From an uncultured Croceicoccus sp. (GTDB lineage Bacteria > Pseudomonadota > Alphaproteobacteria > Sphingomonadales > Sphingomonadaceae): DNA of 64,000 nucleotides. The notes under the pieces are model-generated. The model saw only the letters and a program-made list of their open reading frames with translations. It searched no databases and was not told where the DNA came from. Position 1 is the first letter of the stretch; every line of letters starts with the position of its first letter. The DNA lies in NCBI RefSeq assembly GCF_947496385.1, contig NZ_CANMCP010000004.1:1-64000 (forward strand), in the 5' to 3' direction. Of the stretch, positions 9,843-19,168 are shown in pieces. The position numbers and the translations under genes were made by a program.

Positions 9843-11077
9843 GGCCTGTCCTTATTGTCGAGCGTTTCCGCCATGCGCGTCACCAGCGCGCGGGCGACCG
9901 CATCTTTCGCCATGGCATTCCAGCTTTGGGTGCCGTCGGCGTCGATGACATGCACCGCATTCGCATCGCCGCCCATCACGTCGCCCGACACGTCGTTGGC
10001 CACAATCCAGTCCACCTGTTTTGCACGGCGTTTCGCCTCCGCATGGGCGATCACGTCCTGCGTTTCGGCGGCAAACCCGACGAGCAGCGCGGGCCGCCGA
10101 TCCGACTGGGCGAGCATGCGCAGAATATCGGGATTCTGTTCGAGCGCGAGGGGAGGTATCTGCCCCGACCCGTCCTTCTTGATCTTCTGATCACGCACGG
10201 CGGCGGCGCGCCAGTCGGCCACCGCGGCAACCATCACCGCGACATCGGCGGGCAGCGCGCCGTCCACCGCGGCCTGCATCTCCCGCGCGCTTTCCACGTC
10301 GATCCGGTCGACCCCCGGCGGCGTCGCCAGCGTGACCGGCCCGGCGACCAGAGTTACGCGCGCGCCCATCGCCGCGGCGGCGGCGGCAATGGCAAAACCC
10401 TGCTTCCCGCTCGACCGGTTGGCGATGTAGCGGACCGGGTCGATCGCCTCGTGCGTCGGCCCTGCGGTGACGAGCACATGGCGCCCGAACAGCCGGCGAT
10501 GCGCCGTGGCGGAAAAATCGGGCCGTCCGGCGAGCGGATCGCTGCCGTTGTCGAGCGTATCGCGAATCGCCCCGAATATCGCATCCGGTTCGGGCAGGCG
10601 CCCCGGCCCGTATTCGCCGCAGGCCATCGCGCCCGCGTCCGGCTCCATCACGGCGATGCCATCGGCGCGCAGCCGGGCGACATTGCGCTGCGTCGCGGGA
10701 TGCTGCCACATGCGCACGTTCATTGCCGGCGCGATCAGCACCGGCTTGTCCGTGGCGAGCAGGAGCGTCGTCGCCAGATCGTCGGCGATGCCCGCCGCCA
10801 TCTTCGCCATGAGATCGGCGGTGGCGGGGCACACCACGACGAGATCGGCCTGCCGCGAAAGCTGGATATGCCCCATCTCAGTCTCGTTCTTGAGATCCCA
10901 GAGCGTGGTGTGCACCACATTTTCGCTCAAGGCCGCGAGCGTCATCGCGGTGACGAAATGCGCGCCCCCGTCGGTCAGCACGCAGGTCACCTCGCCCCCG
11001 CTATTGCGGATGAGCCGAACGAGTTCGCACGATTTATAGGCCGCGATCCCGCCGCCGATGATCAGCAATATCTTCAT
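9839..11077 (-). CDS. coaBC: Bifunctional phosphopantothenoylcysteine decarboxylase/phosphopantothenate-cysteine ligase
   Basis: GGGIAAYKSCELVRLI, APAMNVRMWQHPATQRN, TAGPTHEAIDPVRYIANRSSGKQG. Confidence 0.97.
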   Translation of the reverse strand: MKILLIIGGGIAAYKSCELVRLIRNSGGEVTCVLTDGGAHFVTAMTLAALSENVVHTTLWDLKNETEMGHIQLSRQADLVVVCPATADLMAKMAAGIADDLATTLLLATDKPVLIAPAMNVRMWQHPATQRNVARLRADGIAVMEPDAGAMACGEYGPGRLPEPDAIFGAIRDTLDNGSDPLAGRPDFSATAHRRLFGRHVLVTAGPTHEAIDPVRYIANRSSGKQGFAIAAAAAAMGARVTLVAGPVTLATPPGVDRIDVESAREMQAAVDGALPADVAVMVAAVADWRAAAVRDQKIKKDGSGQIPPLALEQNPDILRMLAQSDRRPALLVGFAAETQDVIAHAEAKRRAKQVDWIVANDVSGDVMGGDANAVHVIDADGTQSWNAMAKDAVARALVTRMAETLDNKDRP

Positions 11078-11098
11078 GCCGCCCCGTCCATGCCCGCG

Positions 11099-12652
11099 TC
11101 AGAACAACCCGGCCGCCAGCGCCCCATAGGCCGCCGCCGCGCCGACGCCGGCCGACAGCACATAGGGCCAGAACCCGCCGCCCTTGCGCTCCCGCCGTTC
11201 CCAGATAAGCTCGATATGCGGCAAGGGCGGTGCCTCCGGCGCGCCGCCCTTGGCCGGAAACATGTCCTCGATCCGGCGGATAAGGCCGGGCAGGCGCAGC
11301 AGCGTGTCCGTATCCTCGCGGATGCGGGTCGTGATCGCCGCCTCCGGGCCGAGCTCGTCGCGGATCCATTCGCGGACATAGGGGGCCGCCGTGTCCCACA
11401 GGTTGATACCGGGATCGAGCGAGGTCGCGATTCCCTCCACCATGACCATCGTCTTTTGCAGGAGGAGGAGGTGCGGCTGCGTCATCATGTCGAAATCGCG
11501 GGTGATGGCGAACAACCCGTCGAGCATCTGTCCCACGGACAATTCGCTAACCGGCTTGCCACGCATGGGTTCGCCTACCGCGCGCAGGGCAGTCGCGAAT
11601 TCCTCGACCGAGTGATAGCTCGGCACATATTGCGCCTCGAAATGAATTTCGGCGACGCGGCGGTAATCACCGGTGGTCAGGCCATAGAGGATTTCGGCAA
11701 GCCAGCTGCGCGCCTGCCGGTCGATGCGGCCCATGATGCCGAAATCGATGGCGACGATGGTGCCGTCCGCCGTCACGAACAGGTTTCCCTGATGCATGTC
11801 GGCGTGGAAGAACCCGGCGCTGATCGCCTGACGCAGGAAACCGAGCACCAGCCGGTTGGCGATATCGGGCAGATCGTGCCCCGCCTCGATAAGCCGCGCG
11901 CGGTCGGCAATTTTTACTCCGTCGATCCATTCCATGGTCAGGACGCGGCCATTCGTCCGGTCCCAGTCGATGTCAGGCACGCGGAAACCGGGCACCGCGC
12001 TCATCCCCTGCGCCAGTTCGGAGGCCGACGCCGCCTCGCGCCGCAAGTCCAGCTCGCGCAGGGTCCAGCGTTTGAAATTGGCGATGGTGAGGCGCGGGCG
12101 CAGCCGCGTGGCCTCCCCGCCAAATGCCTCCAGATGGGCGGCGGCCCATTCGAACGTGTCGATGTCGCGCGCGAACTGCGCACGGACGTCGGGCCGCTGC
12201 ACCTTGACCGCGACGGTGCGGCCTTCGGTCGTGACCGCCTTGTGCACCTGCGCGATGGAGGCCGCGCCGATCGGCGTTTCCTCGATACTGGAATAAAGCG
12301 CGGCGATCGGGCGCTCGAAGCTTTCCTCGATCACCCGGCAGATGCGCTCGAACGGCACCGGGGGAAGCGAATCCTGCAACGACAGCAGGTTGCGTGCCGC
12401 TTCCTCGCCCACGAGGTCGGGCCGCGTGGCGAGCGTCTGTCCCAGTTTGATCGCGGCCGGGCCGATCTCCTGAAACGCGGCGGCGTAATCGGGGATGCGC
12501 GGCTGGCGCGTGCCGAACCGGGCGATCCGGCACAGCCGGCGCACCGGCGCGGGCGTCGCGGGGTTTTCCTCCACGATGCGCAACGCACCATGTCGGGCGA
12601 GCGTGCGGCCCCATCGCAGAAGCCGCATCACATGGATCGCAGGGCGCGTCAT
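11099..12652 (-). CDS. ubiB: Ubiquinone biosynthesis ABC1/ADCK-family kinase
   Basis: KLGQTLATRPDLVGEEAARNLLSLQDSLPPVP, AAASIAQVHKAV-like, FFHADMHQGNLFVTADGTIVAIDFGIMGRID. Confidence 0.95.
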   Translation of the reverse strand: MTRPAIHVMRLLRWGRTLARHGALRIVEENPATPAPVRRLCRIARFGTRQPRIPDYAAAFQEIGPAAIKLGQTLATRPDLVGEEAARNLLSLQDSLPPVPFERICRVIEESFERPIAALYSSIEETPIGAASIAQVHKAVTTEGRTVAVKVQRPDVRAQFARDIDTFEWAAAHLEAFGGEATRLRPRLTIANFKRWTLRELDLRREAASASELAQGMSAVPGFRVPDIDWDRTNGRVLTMEWIDGVKIADRARLIEAGHDLPDIANRLVLGFLRQAISAGFFHADMHQGNLFVTADGTIVAIDFGIMGRIDRQARSWLAEILYGLTTGDYRRVAEIHFEAQYVPSYHSVEEFATALRAVGEPMRGKPVSELSVGQMLDGLFAITRDFDMMTQPHLLLLQKTMVMVEGIATSLDPGINLWDTAAPYVREWIRDELGPEAAITTRIREDTDTLLRLPGLIRRIEDMFPAKGGAPEAPPLPHIELIWERRERKGGGFWPYVLSAGVGAAAAYGALAAGLF

Positions 12653-12656
12653 GAAC

Positions 12657-13394
12657 TCAGATTTTCCAGCCCGAATGGATCGCGACCAGCCCGCCCATGA
12701 TCGGTTCCACCTTCGATTGGGCGAACCCTGCATCGCGGATCATGCCCTCGAATTCGGGCATGGTGGGAAAGCGGCGGATCGATTCGACGAGATAGCGATA
12801 GCTGTCCGCGTCGCCCGCGATCCGCTTGCCGATTTCGGGCACGAGCCGGTGCGAATAGGCATCGTAGATGTCCTTGAACCCGGCCCATTCGGTCGTCGAG
12901 AATTCGAGGCAGAAGAACCGCCCACCATGTTTGAGCACCCGGTGCGCCTCGGCCAGCGCGCGATCGATATGGGTGACGTTCCGGATGCCGAAGGCGATGG
13001 TATAGGCATCGAAGCTGTTGTCCTCGAAGCTCAGATCCTCCGCTTCCTGCCGCGACCAGACGAGGCTGTCGATGCCGCGTTTCACCGCGCGGTCGAGCCC
13101 CACGTCCAGCATATCCTGATTGATGTCGGACACGGTGACGTCGGCGCCGCGCGCCTCCATGCGAAAGGCGATGTCGCCCGTCCCGCCTGCCATGTCGAGA
13201 ATGCGCTCGTGCGGCTGCGGCTTAACCCGGCGGACGAAGCGGTCCTTCCACAAACGGTGCATGCCGCCCGACATCGCATCGTTCATGATGTCGTATTTGC
13301 GCGCCACATTGGTGAACACCGCGCCGACCCGGTCGGCCTTCTCACTCGCTGCGACCTGTTCGTAGCCGAAAGAAACTGTCTCGCTTTCTGTCAT
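12657..13394 (-). CDS. ubiE: Demethylmenaquinone/ubiquinone methyltransferase UbiE
   Basis: VARKYDIMNDAMSGGMHRLWKDRFV, DMAGGTGDIAFRM, FGIRNVTHIDRALAEAHRVLKHGG. Confidence 0.97.
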   Translation of the reverse strand: MTESETVSFGYEQVAASEKADRVGAVFTNVARKYDIMNDAMSGGMHRLWKDRFVRRVKPQPHERILDMAGGTGDIAFRMEARGADVTVSDINQDMLDVGLDRAVKRGIDSLVWSRQEAEDLSFEDNSFDAYTIAFGIRNVTHIDRALAEAHRVLKHGGRFFCLEFSTTEWAGFKDIYDAYSHRLVPEIGKRIAGDADSYRYLVESIRRFPTMPEFEGMIRDAGFAQSKVEPIMGGLVAIHSGWKI

Positions 13395-13456
13395 GGCACA
13401 AGCGTTTAGGGGGTTATGCGCCCCGCGCAAAGCAATTGTGTCGCGTTTTGCCTCGC

Positions 13457-14269
13457 TCAACGCTGACACTTCGGGCACCAGAACGTGCTGCGCCCGCCCT
13501 GCACGAAACGCTGCACCGTCCCCCCGCAATGGCACGGCTGCCCCTCGCGGCCATAGACCTGCCACGATGTCGCGAAATAGCCCAGCTCGCCATCGGGCTT
13601 TGCATAATCCCGCATCGAGGAACCGCCCGCCGCAATCGATTCGTTCAGCACGTCGCGAATGGCCGGGACCAGCAGCTTCAGCTTCGCGAGAGAGACCGCG
13701 CCCGCCGCCTTGTCCGGGCGGATGCGCGCACGGTGCAGCGCCTCGCACACGTAGATATTGCCGAGCCCCGCCACGATCCGCTGATCGAGCAGCATGATCT
13801 TGATCGGCGAAATCCGCCCCGACAACGCTTCGCGCAGATCGTGCGGGGTCAGCTCCGGCCCCAAAGGCTCCGGCCCCATCGCCGCGAACGGGCCGAACGC
13901 ATCAATTCCATCGGCATCGACCAGATCGACCGATCCGAATCGCCTTGCATCATTGAGCGCCAGCACATGGCCGCTGCCGGTTTCGAGCACGAGATGGTCG
14001 TGCCTGCCCATCTCCTCGGGGTCGATGCGCCAGCGCCCGCTCATGCCCAGGTGAAACACCATGACCTGCGGGCGGGAGAGGTGGATGAGCCCGTATTTCG
14101 CCCGCCGCGACAGGCCGGTGACCCGCGCCCCGGTCATCGCCTGCACCAGCCCGTCGGGGAAAGGCCGGCGCAGGTCGGGCCGGTTCACGCGCACGCGGGC
14201 GATGGTTTCCCCATCGAGAAAGGCGGACAGCCCGCGCACGGTGGTTTCGACTTCGGGAAGCTCTGGCAT
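13457..14269 (-). CDS. mutM: Formamidopyrimidine-DNA glycosylase
   Basis: Starts MPELPEVETTVRGL; VYGREGQPCHCGGTVQRFVQGGRSTFWCPKCQR zinc finger. Confidence 0.97.
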   Translation of the reverse strand: MPELPEVETTVRGLSAFLDGETIARVRVNRPDLRRPFPDGLVQAMTGARVTGLSRRAKYGLIHLSRPQVMVFHLGMSGRWRIDPEEMGRHDHLVLETGSGHVLALNDARRFGSVDLVDADGIDAFGPFAAMGPEPLGPELTPHDLREALSGRISPIKIMLLDQRIVAGLGNIYVCEALHRARIRPDKAAGAVSLAKLKLLVPAIRDVLNESIAAGGSSMRDYAKPDGELGYFATSWQVYGREGQPCHCGGTVQRFVQGGRSTFWCPKCQR

Positions 14270-14289
14270 GAGCGCACAGATAGGAACGA

Positions 14290-14736
14290 TCAGCCGATGA
14301 GGGAATAGCGGCAGGCCGGCGGCGGCGGTTCGACAAGAGCTACGTACCCATCCGGCCCACGCATGACCCCGCCGCGCGACAGGGTTTCGCCGAACGGATG
14401 CGCGGTGCCTGCGATAATGACGCGATCGGGTTGTACGATCACCGATGTTTCCGCGGAAACCATGGGCAAAGCCGCATCGCCGCCCGCCATGACGAAGAGG
14501 AGGCAATCGTCGCGCACCGCATAAGCCCCGTGGAACAGCGCAAGCGGCCTGACGATTGGCGGGGTTCCCGGTTGCGCGACCGGTGCGGGATAGCGCGCGA
14601 CCTAGATGGTGCGCGCGTCGGCGGACGGCGTTGCGACGGTGCCAGCGGTTTGGTCGGTGCGCCCCGTGCCCGCATCCGCCGCCAGCGCGCCGCATCCCAG
14701 AAGCAGGACCGCCACGCTCGCCGGCAAAAGCCGCAC
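14290..14736 (-). pseudogene. Candidate lipoprotein gene interrupted by an in-frame TAG stop (14602-14604)
   Basis: GTG start then RLLPASVAVLLLGCGALAADAGTG..PSADARTI*VARYPAPVAQPGTPPIVRPLALFHGAYAVRDDCLLFVMAGGDAALPMVSAETSVIVQPDRVIIAGTAHPFGETLSRGG...; both halves are in the same frame. Confidence 0.5.
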
Positions 14737-14750
14737 CGCCCGCAGCCCAT

Positions 14751-16334
14751 TCAGCTCTCCAGTTGCCGCAGCAGGCTGCGCACATCGCCGTCCATGTCGG
14801 CATCGCGCGTGCGCAGATCCTCGATCAGGCGAACGGCGTGGATCACGGTCGAATGGTCGCGCCCGCCGAACTTGCGCCCGATTTCGGGATAGCTGCGCGG
14901 GGTGAGCACCTTGGCCAGGTACATCGCCACCTGCCGCGGGCGGACCACCGTGCGGGTCCGGCGCTTCGACGCCATTTCGGATCGGTCGAGCCGGTAGAAC
15001 TGGCACACCGTGCGCTGAATCTCGTCGATGGTGATGCGGCGGCGATTGGCGGACAGAATATCGGTAAGCTGTTCCTCGGCCAGTTGCAGGCTGACCGGCT
15101 GGCCCGTCAGTTGCGCATAGGCGATCAGCTTGTTGAGACCGCCGACCAGCTCGCGCACGTTGCGGCTGATGGTGCGGGCGAGGAATTCGATCACGTCGGC
15201 GGGCACGTCGCTCGCGGTAAAGCGGGCGAGGCGGTGATTGAGGATCTTGCGCCGCAAATCGATATCGGCGGGCTGAATATCCGCGACCAGCCCCATCGAC
15301 AGGCGCGACAGCAACCGCGGCTCCACCCCGTCGAGCGCCTGCGGCGCGCGATCGGCGGCAAAGGCGAGGCGCTTGCCCTCCGCCAGCAGCGCATCGATGG
15401 TATAGAGCAATTCCTCCTGCGCCGAGGCCTTGCCGATGATGAACTGAATATCGTCGACCAGCAGCATGTCGAAGCCGCGCAGCCGCGACTTGAATTCCAT
15501 CATCTGATTATGGCGCAGCGCCTGCACGAATTCGACCATGAAGCGTTCGGCGGAACAGTAGAAGATGCACGCGCCCGGACGCGCCGCGGCAAACTGATGG
15601 CCCAGCGCATGGAGCAGATGCGTCTTGCCCTGCCCGGTCGCGGCCTTGAGATAGAGGGGCGAGAATTGCGGCGTCTCGATCGCGGCCATGCGCTGCGCCG
15701 CGTTATAGGCGAGCACATTGCCCTCGCCCGTGACGAAGCTCGCGAAGGTCAGCGACGGGTCCAGCCCGGCCGAGCCGAGATCGGTCAGCGCGCCTGCGGG
15801 ATCGGCCATCGCCGCCGGTTCCGCGGCGGCGGACCCCACGCGCAATTCGGGCAGCTTGCGCCGGTTCGGATGCACGCAGATGCGGACATTGCGCACGTCG
15901 CTGCTCGCGATCTTCCACGCCAGCGAGAGCCGGTCGGCAAAGCGGTCCGTGACCCAGTTGGCGGAAAACTCGGTCGGCAGATACAGGTCGAGCGTGCCCG
16001 TCTCGCGGCAGAACGGGCCGAGTTCGACCGGGCGAATCCATTGATTGTAGAGCTGCTGCCCCAAATCCTTTTTCAGCCCGATGCAGATGTCGGCCCAGTC
16101 GGCCTGCAGATCCTCGGCGCGGCGGCGCGCCTCGTCGCTGTGCGCCGAATCGCCAGCCGCCGAAGCACCGGCCCCCGAAGCGCCGGACGCCACTGCCCCC
16201 GCGCCGCGCACATCGCGTCGATCCGCGGTGCCGCTCGCGATGCGCGAGGACGAAAGGGGCGCGGCGGTGCCATGTCCTGCATCATTCGTATCATCCGATC
16301 CGCGCATCATAGCCGTCATCAAATCCTGCCCCAA
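14751..16334 (-). CDS. dnaA: Chromosomal replication initiator protein DnaA
   Basis: Walker A GATGQGKTHLLHA-like (KAATGQGKTHLLHALGHQ), LLVDDIQFIIGK, C-terminal PRQVAMYLAKVLTPRSYPEIGRKFGGRDHSTVIHAVR. Confidence 0.98.
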   Translation of the reverse strand: MGQDLMTAMMRGSDDTNDAGHGTAAPLSSSRIASGTADRRDVRGAGAVASGASGAGASAAGDSAHSDEARRRAEDLQADWADICIGLKKDLGQQLYNQWIRPVELGPFCRETGTLDLYLPTEFSANWVTDRFADRLSLAWKIASSDVRNVRICVHPNRRKLPELRVGSAAAEPAAMADPAGALTDLGSAGLDPSLTFASFVTGEGNVLAYNAAQRMAAIETPQFSPLYLKAATGQGKTHLLHALGHQFAAARPGACIFYCSAERFMVEFVQALRHNQMMEFKSRLRGFDMLLVDDIQFIIGKASAQEELLYTIDALLAEGKRLAFAADRAPQALDGVEPRLLSRLSMGLVADIQPADIDLRRKILNHRLARFTASDVPADVIEFLARTISRNVRELVGGLNKLIAYAQLTGQPVSLQLAEEQLTDILSANRRRITIDEIQRTVCQFYRLDRSEMASKRRTRTVVRPRQVAMYLAKVLTPRSYPEIGRKFGGRDHSTVIHAVRLIEDLRTRDADMDGDVRSLLRQLES

Positions 16335-16696
16335 AACCTTCGTCCACCCGTCCTGTCATCGGCAATATCCGCCCATCGGCGCCGCACCATAATACGGCGC
16401 CGTCCGCCGGAGTAATCCGGTGGGCGAGCGATCTTCGCGATGTTCAATAATGCCGGTTGCGGGTCACCGCCCGGCCCTCATTTTGTAGGGCTGTGGATGG
16501 TCCACGGGCAAGGGTTGCAGCGTAAAAAAGTTGAAATAATGCGCCTTGACTCAATCAAGCCCGCACAACTCCAAGAGTGCGGTTTCAAGCCATTGGTTTG
16601 GAACGTTTTATTGGTCACACCGCCATCCGAATCAACGGATTTCCGCCGATTCGAGGGCGATCGCATCCGGGCCTGAGCCGCCGGATCGCAGGTACG

Positions 16697-16729
16697 AAAA
16701 AGGCCGCCGGATCATGCCCGGCGGCCCTT
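16697..16729 (-). terminator. Rho-independent terminator of rpsT
   Basis: On the + strand aaaaa-ggccgccgg-atcatgc-ccggcggcc; perfect 9-bp stem followed by a U-tract on the minus strand. Confidence 0.85.
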
Positions 16730-16779
16730 TCATGGCCCGATCCGCCAGCGGTCCGGCGAATCGTCCTGCGATGTCGGCG

Positions 16780-17040
16780 TCAGAGCGCGGCGACGCGCTT
16801 CGACAGGCGCGACATCTTGCGCGAGGCGGTGTTCTTGTGGATCGCACCACGCGCCACGCCGCGCGCCAGTTCGGGCTGCGCATCGTGCAGGGCGGTCTTG
16901 GCCGCGTTGCTGTCGCCCGATTCGATGGCAGTCTCGACCTTTTTCAGGAAGGTGCGGATGCGCGCCATGCGGTTGCCGTTCACTTCGGCGCGGCGCTCGT
17001 TGCGACGGATGCGCTTGCGCGCCTGGGGGGTATTGGCCAT
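16780..17040 (-). CDS. rpsT: 30S ribosomal protein S20
   Basis: [36 protein letters not shown]...[19 protein letters not shown]-like. Confidence 0.98.
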   Translation of the reverse strand: MANTPQARKRIRRNERRAEVNGNRMARIRTFLKKVETAIESGDSNAAKTALHDAQPELARGVARGAIHKNTASRKMSRLSKRVAAL

Positions 17041-17302
17041 GTCGATCCTTTATGCGGCCGCCGGCGCGGCGGCCCTGTTCAAACGGGGTACTTGCGAGTT
17101 GCTCCGGGTCCGGCCCGCACGAATGCGCGATACCCGACCGATACGAAATCATGCGCGAAAGGGCATGCCCCTCACGTGAAAGCGCGGCGCATATCCCCGT
17201 AGCGGCGAATCGTCAAGCTTTTCGGGCGTTCCGGCCCGCCGTGTCACGCCGATCCGAAGCAGTTCTTGCCCCCGCCGCCCCCGCCGGGGCAAGGGACAGC
17301 TC

Positions 17303-18139
17303 ATGCCCCATGATACCACGCCCCGCCGTCCTGACGCGCCATCGCCCCGTTCCGCCATGCTGGACGGCGACGAACGCATGGAACGCTATGCCCGCCATAT
17401 CGTCCTGCCCGAAATCGGCGGCGTGGGGCAGGTCCGGCTCGCCGCGTGCCACGTGGTGGTCGTGGGGGCGGGCGGAATCGGTTCGCCCGCGATTCAGTAT
17501 CTCGCCGCCGCCGGGGTGGGCCGCATGACGATCGTGGACAGCGATGTCGTCGATGTGAGCAATCTGCAGCGGCAGACGATCTTCACCCCCGGCGATACCG
17601 GCGCGGGAAAGGCCGAGCGCGCCGCCGACTGGGTCCGCCGGTTCGATCCGGCCATCGCCGTGACGGCACGCGACATGCGCATCGATGCGGATAACGCCGG
17701 CGCGATTCTCGCAGGGGCCGATCTCGTGCTCGACGGGTGCGACAATTTCGCCACCCGCCTCGCAGTATCGGATGCCTGCGTCGCGACGGGCGTCCCGCTG
17801 AGCAGTGCGGCGATCGGACGGTTCCAGGGGCAGATCGCCAATTTCGCCGGGCATCTCGAGGATCAGCCCTGCTATCGCTGCTATGTCGGCGATGCGTTTG
17901 ATGCGGACGATTGCGACACCTGCGCGGAGCAGGGCGTGCTCGGCGCCTTTGCCGGGATGGCGGGATGCTTTGGCGCGATGCACGGCCTGCGCGTGTTGCT
18001 GAATGGCGTGCCGAACGGGGGCTCGGCGCTGAGCGATCCGCAATTCGGGCGGCTGCACCTGCTCGACGGGCTGGGGCCGGGCCTGCGCACGATCCGGATT
18101 GCGCCCGACCCGCAATGCCGGGCTTGCGGCGGGGGATGA
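17303..18139 (+). CDS. moeB: HesA/MoeB/ThiF family adenylyltransferase (molybdopterin-synthase adenylyltransferase-like)
   Basis: RYARHIVLPEIGGVGQVRLAACHVVVVGAGGIGSPAIQYLAAAGVGRMTIVDSDVVDVSNLQRQTIF; CYRCYVG zinc-binding region. Confidence 0.88.
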   Translation: MPHDTTPRRPDAPSPRSAMLDGDERMERYARHIVLPEIGGVGQVRLAACHVVVVGAGGIGSPAIQYLAAAGVGRMTIVDSDVVDVSNLQRQTIFTPGDTGAGKAERAADWVRRFDPAIAVTARDMRIDADNAGAILAGADLVLDGCDNFATRLAVSDACVATGVPLSSAAIGRFQGQIANFAGHLEDQPCYRCYVGDAFDADDCDTCAEQGVLGAFAGMAGCFGAMHGLRVLLNGVPNGGSALSDPQFGRLHLLDGLGPGLRTIRIAPDPQCRACGGG

Positions 18140-18199
18140 GCGGCGGCGGTTCATCTGGAGCCCCCCTCCACCTCGACAGCCGCGCCCGGCCTGCCCATA

Positions 18200-19084
18200 T
18201 TGGCACCCATGCCAGCCAAGAAACAGCCCGCCCCCCCCATCGGCACCCCGCAGCAGCTTGAGGAACGGGTGCAGCGCGTGCTGGCCGGCAATCCCAGCGC
18301 GTTTACCCTGCACGGGACGCAGACCTATATCGTCGGCGCGGGCCATGATGTCGCGGTGATCGACCCCGGCCCCGATGATGCCGCGCATATCGACGCGCTG
18401 ATCGCCGCCATCGGGGATCGCACGGTCACGGCCATCTGCTGTACCCACACCCATCGCGACCATTCGCCCGCCGCCGCGCCGCTTGCGGCCCGCACCGGGG
18501 CGAGGATCGTGGGCTGCGCTGCGCTCGCGCTCGAATCCATCGGGCCGCGCGGCGATGCCCCGTTCGATACAGGCTACGCGCCCGACCGCGTGCTCTCCGA
18601 TGGGGAGAGCATCTCGGGCGATGGCTGGACCCTGACGGCGGTGGCGACGCCGGGGCATACGTCGAATCACCTGTGCTTTGCATTGGAGGAAAGCGGCGCG
18701 CTGTTTACCGGCGATCACGTCATGGGCTGGTCCACCACCGTGGTCATCCCGCCCGATGGCGACATGGCGGATTACATGGCCAGCATGGAATTGCTCCATG
18801 GCCGCGAGGATCGCATTTATTACCCCGCCCACGGTGCGCCGGTGGACAATCCCCGGCAACTGGTGCGGGGCATGATCGGCCATCGACGGCAACGCGAACG
18901 GCAGATCCTCAAAACGCTCGACAAGGGCGCGCGCGCCATCCCGGCGCTGGTCGACACGATGTATGTCGGGCTCGATTCGCGGCTCGTCGGGGCGGCGGGG
19001 CAATCGGTGCTGGCGCATCTGATCGACCTCGAACGACGGGGCATGGTGGGGCGCGATGGCGAAGAATGGGCGCTTGCTGGCTGA
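18200..19084 (+). CDS. MBL-fold metallo-hydrolase (LACTB2-like)
   Basis: TYIVGAGHDVAVIDPGPDD, CTHTHRDHSPAAAPL, ATPGHTSNHLCF, FTGDHVMGWST. Confidence 0.93.
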   Translation: MAPMPAKKQPAPPIGTPQQLEERVQRVLAGNPSAFTLHGTQTYIVGAGHDVAVIDPGPDDAAHIDALIAAIGDRTVTAICCTHTHRDHSPAAAPLAARTGARIVGCAALALESIGPRGDAPFDTGYAPDRVLSDGESISGDGWTLTAVATPGHTSNHLCFALEESGALFTGDHVMGWSTTVVIPPDGDMADYMASMELLHGREDRIYYPAHGAPVDNPRQLVRGMIGHRRQRERQILKTLDKGARAIPALVDTMYVGLDSRLVGAAGQSVLAHLIDLERRGMVGRDGEEWALAG

Positions 19085-19168
19085 ATGCCCTGTAAAAGCC
19101 GGGGGTTTGTCCCTAGATGAAGGGCAAGCACGCCCGCCACGGGCCACGACAATACGGGGACACGACGC

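Noticed and set aside
9926-12700. 924-aa plus-strand ORF over coaBC and ubiB
   Set aside because: Mirror frame of two clear genes; no recognisable domain.
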